Of a DNA stretch of 64,000 nt, positions 1 through 15,000 are shown in pieces. Position numbers and translations under genes: made by a program. The DNA is from Psettodes erumei (Eukaryota; Chordata; Actinopteri; Pleuronectiformes; Psettodidae): contig JAFBJZ010000861.1 of the NCBI GenBank assembly GCA_016785225.1, forward strand, positions 1,863,001 to 1,927,000. Reading direction: 5' to 3'. Under the pieces are notes generated by a model. The model searched no databases. It was given only the letters and a program-made list of their open reading frames with translations, and had not been told where the DNA came from. Each line of letters starts with the position of its first letter. Positions within the stretch are counted from its first letter, which is position 1.

Positions 1-3000
1 CGGAAGACGAGGGCTCGCTGCGCCGGCAGGGACGTCTGGCCACCTCCACGCCCTACCAGGGCCACGGCCACCCAGCCGTTGAGCACTGGTTTAACCGCGT
101 CATCCAAGGTTCGTCCACCTCATCCTCCGCGTCATCCACCTCATCCCACCCGGGAGGGAGATCCGTCACCACCACCACCAACACCGCTGCCCACGCAGCG
201 CTCAACGCCAACGCCGCAGCCACCGCACTGGCCGACCTTATGGCACACACCCAGCTAGGTCAGTGACGAACGCAAGTCTCACGCCCGGATCGCATGTCGG
301 CCGACCCAACTGTACTTTCTTTTCCCTTTTAGTTAATGCAGCGCTCCCATTCAGTTAGCGGAGGTACATAAGTTTTGCTCCCCTCCTCGGTGTTTGGAAA
401 AATGCAAAAATATGTCTCGTGTGGTCTTGTGTGCGGATGTAGGAAGGTATTTTTGGAACTGATAGAATGTGTTCAAGTCAAACGAGAAAACGCTGTTTAA
501 AATTATTCCCTGCGCGTGATGTTTTCACTACTCAGATGTGCTGTTGGAAGACGGATGATTTTTTTTAGTTTCATTAAAGCAGTTGGACGGTGTAAAATTC
601 TTCCACGTATGTATATATGCATGAATCAGAGAGTCAGCAGATTGTTCTACTTTTCCGTTGTCCCACATTTGCTGATTTCAGCACCTGTACTATCTCGCTC
701 GGGCTGATTTTTTTTGTATAACTGCAGCTTAATCACAGACAGACAGTGGCGTCCAACATATGTGCGATGGCGGAGCCGCCGCCCCCCCAGGATACACAAA
801 AGCACTTGATGAGGCAAGACAAAGGGGACTTTAAATCTCACGCCTGTCTAATTAGTCATCTCCGTCTGCCATCTCGCCGTCATTCAGTCACGTGAAAGGG
901 CTCGCTGCCGCTCTGCCGTCTGAGCTTCTTGTTCCGTGATGCCGTGTGAGTATCACGAGCTAGTTGATGGGATTCGGATGATTCATCTCCATCGGTTTCT
1001 CTGCAGCAGCAGCGTGAGGCGGTTTCTTGCACGAGCGCGTGCGCACGTGTGTTTGTGTGTCTGCGCTTGTTGCCGGCGTGGATATCCTTTAAGGACGGAG
1101 CTGTCTTGATTCCAGACCGGCTCAGCTCGCCTCGAGGTCACGGCCGTAAAGCAGAGGCGGCACCTGCCGCTGAATGGAACCGGAGATAAATCTCCCGTAT
1201 CGCTCGTCGGAGTCGAGATTCCGGCCGTCACTCACGACTGACGACGTCCTGCAGGCCATCGAACACGGGAGACATGTCAGGGTTACGCGGGTGGACCGGT
1301 CCAACATGCATGCGTGTTGCGTGTAGTGTGCACGTACCGCACAGAACCGTAGGTCTCGGCGTGCGACTCTCCACGACCATGACTCACAGCGGTTGTTTTG
1401 GGCTCCAGAATCGATTGCAAGCCAATGCAACAGCTCATAACTTCTACGGAGATAATAACATTGTTGATTGACGCTGTGTGGGGTTTTTTTTTGTTGTTGT
1501 TGAGGGTTGTCGTTGGTAGCTGTGTTGAAGTGGTGCATTTAACGAAGAGCCGATCCCACACATCCATATTAAAAACACCCCTGAAAATGATGAATGATAC
1601 GTTCACTGAAATGCGGTTGAGGGAACACCTCTCTGATGGTGTCAAGAACATTGTAATCTTTGTAAACATAGACTTCGTCACGCAGCGGTGCATTGCTAAA
1701 AGTTGCCAGGGAGTGTATGGAGCACCGACGCCTGTTACAGGAATACGTCTGATTTAATAATCCTCAAAATATTGACCTGGGTCACAGGAGTCTTTGCATC
1801 ACCTTAGTAATGAATCTGTGTAACTCGTAAAAAAAAAATTGAGACTGTTCCGGTGTCCTCGTCGCACTACACAGACACCGTGCTCTCTGACGGGAAATGT
1901 ATCTGCTGAATAGAAACATGAATTCACTGTTGCTGGCAGGTAGTTCAAATAGAGTGAGGAAAACGGGAGCTCCTTTTTCAAAAGGTGCCCTGCCGCAGCG
2001 AAAGACTTGTCACTCGCCGACGACAAAAGGGGCTTCCAGCCTCTCCATCCAACGCCCGAGCCATCGGACGAGTTCGCTCGTGTGACGTGCATTTTTCATG
2101 TAGCTGCAGCAGCCGCACAGTAGGCCTGGCATTTGACCTTTCAACCCCACCCCCCCTTCCCCCAACACTCCGCTCATCACAGATAACCACTCAGCACCCC
2201 CCGACGTGACGGGGCTGTCGGAGCGCTCCTCGCTCCACGCGGAGCGGCCCCAGGTGGCCTCGGTGCGAGGCGTTTCCTCCCGTGGCTACAACCACCACGC
2301 CGGCGCCATGGAGACCGCAGATGGTGAGTTTCCTGCTCAGGCACGCACACTCAGATACACACACACACACACCCCGCCGTCTGTCCCTCTGTCTCAGTCC
2401 GACCGGCACAAGCTGCCGACTGACCCTCTCGGGTTACCGTGGTAACAGTGCACCTCCACAACCCCCTGGCTGCCTTGATGTTTACCTCCTCAAGCAATAA
2501 AAACACGCGCGTAGTAATGATTTAGACAGGAAGGTTGTTTCACAGGAGTCCTAAAATGGAAAAAGCAAATTATGACACTCAAGTCTTTTTGTGTTTTTCA
2601 TTATCAAGTTCATTCACTCGTCATTCAAACTGCACCTCATCGACCATTCGCCCAACACTGCCGGGAGTTTCCAGATGGGCAGTCGCATATCGCCATGCAG
2701 CGTAGAGATGGGGTGCCAGGGATGGGGTGGTGGTTTAGGATTCCTTCTCAATATCACATCAGTGATGTCAGGGCAGGTGTTTTTACAGAAGCTGCGCCAA
2801 CTTTATATCCCACAGAGAGCTGCCATAGGCGCCATCGTGTTTCCGTCACCCGTCAGTCTTTATTACTCCAACACCGGAGCTTAAATTCTTCTTTGAATTT
2901 ATGTCCGCAGCTGCAGCAGAGCTGTTACCTTCCTGCCATCTATCCTCGGTCATTAAGAGTGTGTGTGTGTGTGTGTGTGTGTGTTGTCAGGCGATTTCAC

Positions 3001-6000
3001 TGCCAGCAAATGCTGAACCAGTCACGCTGAGGGGCCGGAGGTTGTTAAATGTCTGGATGTTATTTAAAAAGTATGTCAAGTGCATCGTTTCTATCCCCTC
3101 CTATTTCGCTGTGTCACGTTCGAGATGTTCGAATGTCGAAAAAAAGTGACAGATATAACAGGAATAGCTCATGTGGTTAACAACCGGAGTCTCGAACTCC
3201 TCATAAGCCCTCTCTCACCCACGTCTAGCTGCTGGTAGGTTTCTCACACGCGCACACACACACACACACACACACGCACAAAATTATTCACAGGACTGTT
3301 TCATTGACATCCTGATGTGTCTCTCCTCCAGGCTGTGAGTGGCGAGGTGGAGGATCCTTCAGTTTGATGGATGGTATTTATAACTGTTCCTCCGACTTTG
3401 TGGCGGTCCGCTACGTGTGCGTCTGTGTTCGTGTTTTGTGCGTCGCTCGTGTTTCCCGTCTTTCTTTTCCGTAATGTCAGGTGTAGCTCTCGTCCAAGCG
3501 CGTTTTTTTTTGTTTTTCCTAAAGAATCTGCGTGCAAAGCTGCAGGGCCTTCAGTCATCAGACTCCTGTGTGTCAGTGTGTGCGTGTTGCGAGTGCTTTT
3601 GCGTTAATTGCATCTTCCAGCTGTGTCTAACCCCGACGCTCTCCGCATTGATCACACTGGAGTAAGTAGCGGTGACATCAGCTTCTTCGCCTGCGGCCGC
3701 ACACCGGCTTCTTCGATGGCGGCGATCTCGCAGCTTTGGTTCCGTCCGCAGTCAGAAACTGAAGCTGTTTGTGTTAGTTCACAAAACACAACAAATCCCA
3801 TGACAAGTGTCGACCGTGTATCCAAAGCCTGATATGTCGTCTTCGACAGTCGAGCATGTGCGTGAAACAAGATGTTTCCACGGTGTGATGACATCACACA
3901 CGCGGACATTTTCTCTATTCAGACTGTTTTTGTGGCAAGCGTGTCTAACTTTGTTCTCTGGGAAATTATACGCGCAACAACGTGACTCATTTTCCACCCA
4001 GAGCCGTCTGTCTGCTGCGCTATCGGCGATCGCGGGTTTCCAGAGCGCCGTTTGCTCCAGTTTGAGAAATGTCTGCTGAAAAGCTACAGTGCCCAGCTGC
4101 CTGTGACCTGTTTTCTGTGAAGTATGTCTTCATTAGATAGAGTTGGGCCTCAGGCTTAGAGCCACAGAGTGTGGTTGTATTATTACGAAGACCCTGTATG
4201 GCATTCGATGCACAAATCAACCCGGTGTTCGCCACCGCGACTGCTGTGGGTGGATAAATTCTCACGGCAACGTTCGCGGGCGGTTCCCCGTTGGCTGGTG
4301 ACGCTAATGATGGAGGCCCTCGAGTGGTTGGGGTTCAGGGCCCTCGGATGTCGTCCCCGCGTGTCTGGGGCTTTCTAATTGGCCTGTCAGGTGCTGCGAT
4401 GACCCTCACGCATCCACAGAGTCCGCCTGGGTCGGGGCTTATTATAGCAAGACAGATCAGACGAGCCTCGTGCAGCTGCGGCCCCCGTCTCCTGTGGCTG
4501 TCTGGAATGTCTGACACAGACCACCGCCCCCCCCCTTCCCCAAACTAAGTATGAAATCATATGGAGCAAATGATGCGCAATGATGATTATAGTGCACACG
4601 TGCCCGATGTCCAAAATGTAGGGGGGAAATCTTCACTGGACGCCTCCCCTCTTCTCTCGTTTCAAATCTGTTGTTTTCACTCAAGTTCATCAACCCTGCG
4701 TGTTATAGGTCACGTTTAACATGCATGTCAAACGCTGAGCCTCCCACAATTATGACTGTGCAGACTCCATGTAAACCAGACTGTCTCTGAGACATCTCTC
4801 GAATCGCTCACTGCAGAGAGGACGTCTCTGTTGCTAGGCAGCAGGTGAGGCCGCTCTGCGTTTCCCCGATTCGTTTTGCCTGCGAGGTGTTTCAGCGATT
4901 TCTTGAGGCTGTTCTGACGGACTATAACCTCTGACCTCCGGGTGGCTGTGGAGGACCCCGGCGGTCCACTGTTATGTTGTCCTGGCACGGTTGTGATTGA
5001 TTGCTGGTCGTCCTGAGTGTCTCATTAGCACCTGGCACTGACCTTTTCTCTTTTTTCTTCTCTCATCTGTCATCTCCTCATCCATTTTTCACCTCCTCCC
5101 ACCTGCCGCAAACATTGTTTCCAACCTGATTTTTTTTGTCCGTATTCCTCTCCATACCTTCATCTCGCCATGTTTACTTCTCTCCCACCCTCCTTTTTCT
5201 TTTTATCCCCCCCCCCACTCCGATATCACTGTGCAGGTGTTCCAGTAAACAGTCGCGTCTCCTCCAAAATCCAGCAGCTGCTCAACACTCTGAAGAGACC
5301 AAAGCGACCGCCACTGCGAGAATTCTTTGTGGACGACTTTGAGGAGCTTTTGGATGGTGAGCTGGCCTCGAGATCATTCGATTGCTTTTAATAAACAATA
5401 AACAATGAAAAACAACAACTTCTTTCTGTGGTTTTACCAACATGCCGAGGTTTCTAGTTTCAGTATTGGGTATTTATTTATCAAAACCTCCATGCAGCTG
5501 AGATAAAAATGTCACGGTGACCTCGCCGCACCTCCCAAATCAACATCGGAGGTACGCTTTTAGCTCTGTGGTTGTTATCTTTGTCTCCTGTCAGAGCTGA
5601 GACCACCAGGTGTGCAAAAGGGAGTAGTGAGGGGAAAACTGGGCGCAGGGAAACAAACGCGTGCCCCAGACCGGCCCTTTTTAACCACTTCCTCTTTTCC
5701 AACCGGCCCATCGTGGGTTTTGGGTGGTGCTCTGCCAGGCTGAATAAACACTGAAAAGGAAAAAAAGCAGCAGGAATAGCAATGCATCGGGCAGGTAGTT
5801 GCGAAGCCCCCCCCCCCGACCCTGGCAGCGAGGCTGTGGCACAGCGAGCCTCAGCGGTCCGCTCGCTGCGAGCAGAATAAACACACACGTCCGTCCACAA
5901 TAGAGGCGTTTTCTTCTTCTCACTCCTCCACAGTTCAAGAGTTCTGAATCCCACTTCAGGGATCAGGGAGAGTGTGGGGGGAGGAGAAGAGTGGCAAGAA

Positions 6001-9000
6001 GAATGATGGGAGTTCAATCGTAGAGAGAGACCTGTGCCTTTTTAATAAACCATCGCTCCAAGTGACACAAACCATCTCTGTGTGAATGACCTTGCTGGAC
6101 GTTTTGACTGACGTTTGCTCCTCGTATCCTCCTGCCTTCAGTCCAGCAGCCAGATCCCAACCAGCCGAAGCCGGAGGGCCAGCAGATGAGTCCGCTGGAA
6201 GGGGAGCCTCTCGGTGTGGTCACCAACTGGCCTCCTTCCTTGCCAGCAGCCTTACAGCGGTGGGGCACGGCCCAGCCCAAGAGCCCCTGTCTGACAGCGC
6301 TTGACAACGCCGGCAAGCCCGTCTACACGCTCACCTACGGTAGGTGTCGGCGGCGGGGGGGGGGTCGCTCAGGCGAGTGGAGACGGGAAATGGCGTGTGA
6401 TGGCGTGTGTGTGTTCCCCTCTGCAGGCAAACTGTGGACGCGCAGCCAGAAGCTGGCCTACACTCTCCTGAACAAGCTGAGCACCAGAAACGAGCCTCTG
6501 CTCATGCCTGGAGACAGAGTAAGTCACGGGAGGCGGCTGCGTCTTCATGTTACGCTATGTCATCCTGTTTTTAATCCGTCCTTACCGGCGCAGTGTCATC
6601 ATCCCATTACTTGTGAGGAGAGGCACCTATCTGTTTTTTTTTCACCTTGTAATACTTGCCACGCCCTTTGCTTGCTTGCAGGTTGCACTTGTTTTCCCCA
6701 ACAACGATCCGGTGACGTTCATGGTGGCCTTCTACGGCTGCCTCCTGGCAGAGCTGGTACCCGTGCCTATCGAAGTGCCGCTGACCAGAAAGGTAAAGCC
6801 AAAAACAAAACCCCGTCTGCAAATCAACGCAACCGGTGAAGAGCAGTAGTGGCCCCTGCTGGACATTTGACCCCCGAACGAGCGACAGAGGCGCGACATG
6901 CGCTGGGACTGATTGTTATGTCACTAACGATTCGTTCTTTACATTCCTGAAAGTCCAATTTTCCCAAAGAACATCTAGTTTTCCCGTAATTTATCGTGCG
7001 ACGTCATTGGCCGCTAAACCTTATTTAATTCCAGAGTGTTACAACGCAGTGCAGTTTCTGGCCCATCCAGCAGCTCAAACCTTACAAATTCATCAACATT
7101 AGTTACACAGGCTGAATATTAATACCCGTCCCTGATTGCCCTTTATAAGCATGCTGCTGGCAGACGCAGTGCTGTAATTAATGAGATTTGAGTCCAGCGA
7201 AATGAAGTGTTATTCCTGTCAAAATATTAGATCACAGGCCAACTGTTCTCCCGAGTCTGCCAACACATTTCTTTCTTTCTTTGCGCTACCTCTCAGTCTC
7301 TCTTCCATCTCCCTCCGCCCCGTTTCTGCCCCTGCAATCAGATATGAGTGAGTGTGTGTCAGATGTTGGCTTTCGCTCCCGCTACGATGGGGCTTTGATG
7401 CTCAGCGGTAGAGTTTTTAATAGTGATCGGCTGTCACTCGGCTTTCTCGACGGCGGCCGCTTTGATGCGAGACGTCCCTCCTTCCCTCCCTTCTACCATC
7501 CCCGCTTTCCCTCGGAGCATCTTCTCACAGCTTTTCATGCCCTCAGTCGTGTTGTTCTTAACGGACACTATTAGCCTAAGTTTGCCAGTGTGTGCTTCGT
7601 TTTTTGTTTTTTCACTCTCTCTCCTGTCCCCCAGGACGCGGGGAGCCAACAGATTGGATTTCTGTTGGGCAGCTGCGGCGTCACGCTGGCACTGACCACA
7701 GACGCTTGTCAGAAAGGCCTGCCCAAAGCACAAACCGGGGAGGTTGCCACTTTCAAAGGTACAGCCTGTGTTCTCTTGGTTCCGCGCGACCTGTCTGCGG
7801 GGCTTCAGTTGGCCTCAACTGCTTTCACGTGTCTGACTCGGCAGGCTGGCCGCGGTTGCTGTGGTTCGTGACAGATGGAAAACATGTTGTGAAGCCTCCG
7901 AAAGATTGGCACCCTCCAGTACGCGAAGCCAGTAATGACATAGCCTACATCGAGGTAAGTGGAGTTTTCGTCGATGTTACCAGAAAAACAAAGCATTCGG
8001 TGTATTTAAAATTTTCTTGACCTACTAATCTTTTCATAAAGTCCATATCTCGTTTTTGGCTTTTTTTGGAATGAAAATGTGCATGCGTTTCTCTGCGCTT
8101 CCTTTCATCCAGTACAAAACCAGCAAGGAAGGAAGCACCATGGGGATCACCGTGTCCCATTCCGCCATGTTGGCTCATTGTCACGCTCTCACACAGGCCT
8201 GCGGCTACACTGAAGGTGAGGCCGCACCGCGTCTACCGTACATCGTAATTTGTTTCTGTCCCGCGTTTTTCGCCATCATTTCTTCATTCCTCGGACGTGG
8301 AGAAATGCGTCCAGCTGGTGACGAAGCGAGAGAAGGGAAGAAAAGCCAGACCAGCTTTAGTAAAATGCAGGACTTCGTGCTTCTGGTTTGATATCACAGA
8401 GCACATTCATTTCTTTATAATCTGTGTTGCAGACTTTCCCCTTTGCATTGCTCACGGATCCTATTAGAGCGTAATCACAGTCTCATTTGAGAAACGCCGC
8501 TGCTCAGCGCGTTATGAGTCTTTGCGTGAGACCTGGATCAGGTCTGCTTGAAAAGAAAGAGAACGTGAGGCGCCGCCTCTCTTCCTGTGTCCCAGTTTTG
8601 CTCGAAATAACTTTTAACTGCACCAGTGGCCCCTGGAGACACCCCAGGCCTGTTTCTGAAACTTAGTTTGGTGCTTGTCTCAAGCCAGCGCAGCTACAGT
8701 CGCGGTTTAAATTGCGGGCGGAGTCAAAAGCAATGCAACGTGTGATTGTGCAAGTGGAGAAAAGAAATATTCGATTAAATGTCTCAAACCGTTCATGCTC
8801 CCCCCTAACCCTGGCAAAATCTCCATTTTGATTTGCAGCGGAGACCATAACCAATGTCCTGGACTTCAAGAGGGAAGCGGGATTATGGCACGGCGTTCTA
8901 ACTGTGAGTGGTCGCAAACCCTCTGCTAAAGCTAATAGGATGATTATGTAATGAGACGTAGAGGAGATCTGTGCTCAGTTTGCCTGTGTCATCTGACTGC

Positions 9001-12000
9001 CTTTCTCCCTATGAGGACTTTATCAGTATGTAAATGCATTCAAACTAATGAAGTCCTGATAGGCAGAAGCATCTCATCTTATAACTCAGTTTAAACCCTA
9101 TACAAAAAAACAAAGCTGGTGTCAAATGTGCTGTGGAATTTCCATAGAGTTCACATCGATCATGACCTGCTGTTACATGTTTTACATTCCCAAAATGACA
9201 CAGCAGTAGACACAAACATGCTTATTTCATTCTGAGAGAACAAAATCTTGACTTCCTTTGCGGTTTGTTAACAGTCACATCGCGCAATTGTCCTCTGTGA
9301 TATGTTTTGGTGCTCACCCGATGCTCGTCTCCCTTCCTCGGCAGAGTGTCATGAATAGGATGCACGTGATCAGCATTCCTTACTCGCTAATGAAAGTCAA
9401 CCCCCTCTCCTGGATACAGAAGGTTCACTCATACAAAGGTAAGGGTCAGTCCCCCTCCGCCTCTCTCACTCGTCCACATTAATCTGCGTGAAGGGTCTCA
9501 TCATTCTGAAGCACCCATCATTTAGGGCCCGCATGCCTGCGTAGGTTTGACTTCCAGAGAGAGCCCGTTTCCTGTCGCAGTTGATTCTCACCGTACATTG
9601 GTCGAGGGCGGTGGGTTTCGAGCAACAGTGCGTTTGGACTCATTGATTTCTAGCTCATTCGTATCAGCACGGTGGAGGTCGAGCACTGGGGGCCTGCAGT
9701 GCTGAATAGAATTCATCTCCTTACTGGTCCGAGCTCTGCTGAGTCACCTGTTGGTAACCGAGTCAGGCCGCGCTGCTATTTGCCAGTGGATTTTTGTGAT
9801 CCGCGATTGGCCCGCCGGGCTGCATGACAGAGGCATCGATTGGAGGAGTCCATTGTCAGCCCGTCTCTTTGTCTCGTTGTCCCCCCGGCGCAGCGCGGGT
9901 GGCGGTGGTGAAATCTAGGGACATGCACTGGTCTCTGCTGGCTCAGAGGGACCAGAGAGACATCAGCCTGGGCTCACTGCGCATGCTGATTGTGGCTGAC
10001 GGGGCCAACCCATGTGAGTCCACCTGCAGTTTCTCATTTAATAAAATGACCTTATTAAACATCCTAAAGCCACAAGAAATTGTAATTGACTTACTTTGTG
10101 TTTGCTTGTATATCTATTTGATTGGATGTGTGTATGTGCTACTGCAGGGTCGATATCCTCCTGCGATGCCTTCCTCAACGTGTTCCAGGCACGTGGGCTG
10201 CGACCTGAGGTGATCTGTCCATGTGCCAGCTCCTCAGAAGCCATGACTGTCGCCATCCGCAGGTGAGCTGCCGCAACTGCGCCTCCCTCCGACAAAAAGA
10301 GACCTGCCAGCGGTTCGCGTTGCCGCGCCGTTATGTCACAGGGTTTGCAACATCCACGAGGGGGAGGAGAGCCATTTGTGCTTCTTCATCACAGAGAGGA
10401 ACTGAAGGATCTCACCGCTTTCTGCTGACCGCAGGGCTCAGTTACGACGAGGATTATTGTGACAGACTAAAAAGCGCATGGTTCGAATAGAGATGGCCCT
10501 ATTTTTAAAAAATGAGCAATGCCCTTTGTTTCCAGAAATGTGAGAAATTTTGTGATGGATCCACAGAGTCTGTATCACGTGGTGGTCAGTTCTGCCAGAA
10601 TCATATCTGTCTCCTTTACAGTTGTTACTGCAGCTGTGAATATGTATGGAGGCAGTAGGTCTGCTCAGTCCAAAATTGGCATTATAACCCTACAAAGTGA
10701 ATCGCTGTCTGCCACGACAGGCAAAGGATATGAAGAAGAACGTACGCCTTGGTTTTTTGACAACTGCGGGTGTCTTTAACTGCACGTACTTTGGTGTCTT
10801 TGCATTCTGTGCGTGTGGCCCGCAGACCTCCGGAAATGGGTGTTCCTCCTCCAGGGAAGGCGGTACTGTCCATGGGCGGGCTGAGCCACAGCGTGATCCG
10901 CGTGGACACGGAGGAGAAACTCTCCGTCCTCACGGTGCAGGACGTGGGGCAGGTCATGCCCGGAGGTACGGAGCACTTTGCCGACGAAGCAATCAAAAGG
11001 ACTAAGCACCGTGGGTTAAACGATATTCTTCATTCTGATGCGTCTCCAGCCGTGGTTTGCGTGGTGCGGGTGGAGGGGACGCCGTATCTCTGTCAGACAG
11101 ACGAGGTCGGGGAGATCTGCATAAGCTCAGGTAGCACCGGCGTGGCTTACTACGGCCTCCAAGGCATGACCAAGAACGTCTTTGAGGTGAGTGTTTCGTA
11201 AATGGCACCGTTCAGATTGCGTGTGCCGCGGAGCACTCGGCGAGAGCTCCTTTTTATTTTCTCTGCACGTGTACTTCCTGTTGCAGACCATCCCAGTAAC
11301 GCCGTCTGGAGTTTCCATCAGCGACAGACCCTTCACCAGGACCTCACTGCTGGGCTTTGTGGGACCAGTAAGTTCCACCTCAGTGATTTGCAGTCTTTTA
11401 AACTTCCTGGACTTAAACGTCCGTCTTGTTGCTCTGACGCAGCTCTGTCTTAAACACCTCAAAACCTCCTAACCTCCCATTTGGGATGAGTTGTTCTTTT
11501 GGCAGCGCAAGCTTATGTTTTTCGAATTACGTGTCCGTCTTAACAGAACAGTCAAATATACCTAAATATAAATCATCAGTGGATGCCAACTTAGCACCTT
11601 AATGTGCTATGTTTGAGTGCAAACAAAGGTTTATTTAGTCTGCAGCTGTGTGATATGTAATATCTTCAGTTTTACTCCGTCTGCCCTGCCTCAGTTTGTA
11701 ATTTCCTATATTTCCCAGAGGAGCAACCTTCAGAGAACACACACACACAAAATGTAGGACCACAAAAAGTGAAGCACAGACTGGGCGTGGATGCGCTCTG
11801 TGATTTTTAAATTTAATTTAGTTTAATCTAATTTGGCGAACGAACCTACCCCTCTTACCTGCGTTTGCTTTGTGTTTCCCAACAGGACAACCTCGTGTTT
11901 GTTGTGGGGAAGATGGACGGACTGATGGTGGTCAGCGGGCGGAGACACAACGCCGACGACGTCGTCGCCACGGCGCTGGCGGTGGAGCCCATGAAGTTTG

Positions 12001-15000
12001 TGTACAGGGGGAGGTAAAAGAGAGCGAGGAGCCTGAAAAGCATCCGGGATTCTCAGTGCCCAACGTTGTCTCGCGCTCCACTGACGGTCCAAAGGCCGTC
12101 AGCAGCTGAGCGGCTGTGTGTCGTGTGTTCCAGGATAGCCGTGTTTTCTGTGTCTGTGCTGCGTGACGAGAGGATTGTCGTCGTGGCAGAGCAGAGGCCG
12201 GATGCCTCTGAGGAAGACAGCTTCCAGTGGATGAGCCGCGTCCTTCAGGTACTGACCGTGCTCGTGTGTCACTCCTCTGTAACATCTGTTTAAAAGACTC
12301 AACCTGTGGCTGTGTACGTTTGCTTTCGGTGAGTGCAAGTTGGGTATCTTCCGATATTATTACTTCTGCCTGTTTTCTACAGCATGTCACAAAGTTTTAG
12401 ATTGATTTTCTACCCTCCAGGAAAGCACTGGACTCAGAAAATGTCAGTTTAATATGAGAATCGACATGCAGAACCTTAGACTTCCCAGAGATGATTTATT
12501 TTTGGTGAATAAAGGCAAATCAGCGTGCTGCCGTTATTTCTGCCTTTATTTGTAGTCGGAGTTGCATTGTAGCATGCTACTAGAGACAGTGAAGGACTAT
12601 TTTGAAGCTTTTCTTCTGCGATTTGATCAAGGATGTTCCAGCATCCAAGATTTCACAGTCTGCCACCTAAAAGTCGTGATATTCATGCGTTAATCCAGTG
12701 TGCTGGAGTGGAACTGAAACAATTTAAATCGTCAACTGTCGATATGTTGCCAGAAAATAGAAGTGCCAGAATGAACTGTAAGCGAATGTGGACGTTGTGC
12801 CAGCTGTTAAGCAGCTTAATTCTCAAATGTGGCTTAAAGCTTCAGGAGAGGTGTACATTACTTAGTAGCTGCAGGGTATGAAATCAATCAAGCCTGATTG
12901 CCGCCTTTGAAAAATTGTCATTAGGAAAGAGAAGTATTCGTGGTTTATGGCTAATTACGGTCCCACTCGAAGCTGGAAAAGCATAAAGTCGAAGCATTTG
13001 TTCTCGGTTTGCTTTATTTCCAATCTACACAGGCAAATAAAAGTGTGTGCAAAAACTAAAACTGGTCTGCAAACAGCTAATTACCGCTCTCCTCCATTTC
13101 TGCATGCGTTACTCACCATGTCTGTCTTCAGGCCATAGACAGCATTCACCAGGTCGGGGTGTACTGCCTGGCTCTGGTGCCCGCCAACACGCTACCCAAG
13201 GCTCCCCTGGGTGGCATCCATATATCTGAGACCAAGCAGCGCTTCCTGGAGGGGGCCCTGCACCCCTGCAACGTTCTCATGTGCCCCCACACCTGTGTCA
13301 CCAACCTGCCCAAGCCGAGACAAAAGCAGCCAGGTAGACCTCCAGATGTGGCGGCACGGGTCGGGTGTAAAAGCAACTGTTGACACAAAGACTTTAAACG
13401 TTATTTGATTTCTTCTTTTTTTTTAAATTGCTGTGTTTATTTTTATGTTGCCGTGAACTTCGGCGTTAACCTCCCTGACGTGTGTGTTGTGGCTGGACAG
13501 AGGTCGGCCCTGCTTCTATGATAGTGGGCAACCTGGTGGCGGGCAAGAGGATAGCGCAGGCCTGTGGGAGGGATGTGGCACAGCTGGAGGACAATGACCA
13601 GGCACGTAAGGTAGATTGTCATCCTCATTCCACCCGCTCATCGCCCACACACACACACACACACTGCAGACAGAGGTGAGAACCCACGCCCGGATTGTTT
13701 GGAATCTGAAGCACGTTGGACCTTTGTGTAAATAAGACTCGTCTTCTGTCCTGCATTACACCCACAGCTGTTTTCAGCTCCACAATACTCTGTACCTCAT
13801 CACACCTGTCATTCCTTTACCAAAATAACACCACGCGCCACCGTACTCCATCAACTCTGCACTGTTTCTGTAATGAATAATTACTGTCTCGGTGGCAGAT
13901 TCCTCTGTGATTAAACCTGTTTCCGTCTCTCTTCTACAGTTCCTTTACATACAGGACGTGCTGCAGTGGAGAGCCCAGGCTACTCCAGACCATCCCCTGT
14001 TCCTTGTTCTCAATGCTAAGGTACTATCTCTCTACGGGACGAAATTTTGTCTTGCAGTGGCAACATGTGGGTGCTGTGATATAATACATTTCCTGGTGAT
14101 TCCGGTGGGGAAACAGTTTACAGATGTTGTTGTTGTTCTCTGTACTGCATTACATCAAAGCAGAAATCCTGTAACTTTTCTAAAAAGCTGCCTCATGCAA
14201 CATTGATAAGAATCTCCCTATGGATGATAAAGATCCTTGAACGTACAACTATCGTGTATGTTAAATAGCCGTGTAGATCACTAATTTGTGTTCTGATTAT
14301 TTTTTTTATTTATTTTTTTTGCCTGTCAGGGCACGGTGGCTAGTACCGCTTCCTGTCTGCAGCTGCACAAGCGGGCGGAGCGTGTGGCCACAGCTTTGAT
14401 GGGACGCCTGAACACCGGCGACCACGTGGCGCTCGTCTACCCGCCAGGTACGAGGTGCCGCTGGCACTGCGCCACGCGTCCTTTCGGTTCCGTCCTTTAG
14501 GTCGCAGCGTTGCAGGCATTTCTTCGCTGTCCCTTTCTTTCTGTCATCGGTCTGTCAGCGAATCATGAGCAACAGAGATCCAAGTCTGTCAGTGATGCTG
14601 TTGGTGCTGCAAAGTTTACCGCCCCGCTGTTGTCCAATCATTTCATCAGCTGCATGCTATAAAATGTACGGTGCCAAAATGTGAAGTATAAACGTGTATC
14701 TGCAGGAATCGACCTTATTGCCACCTTCTACGGTTGCCTGTACGCCGGCTGCGTGCCGGTCACTGTCAGACCCCCGCACCCCCAAAACCTGGCCACCACC
14801 CTGCCCACTGTCAAGATGATTGTCGAGGTAACACGCACCCCGCTGACCTGCATCAAAAAGCTGATTTAATTCCTCTCACCGCAGTTATTACTGCAAACCT
14901 GGTGAACCTACTGTACTATAAAATAAGAGATAACGTAATGATCTAAATACAGAGTCAGGGTGGCTAACCCCCCGAGCAGCACATTGTGTGAACAGTTAAA

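Noticed and set aside
5481..6017. 178-codon minus-strand ORF in a dip2a intron
   Set aside because: No recognisable domain, low-complexity composition and no splice or promoter context.
6186..6839. 217-codon plus-strand ORF
   Set aside because: It reads dip2a exons and their introns in mixed frames; the protein match requires splicing at 6339/6427 and 6518/6682.
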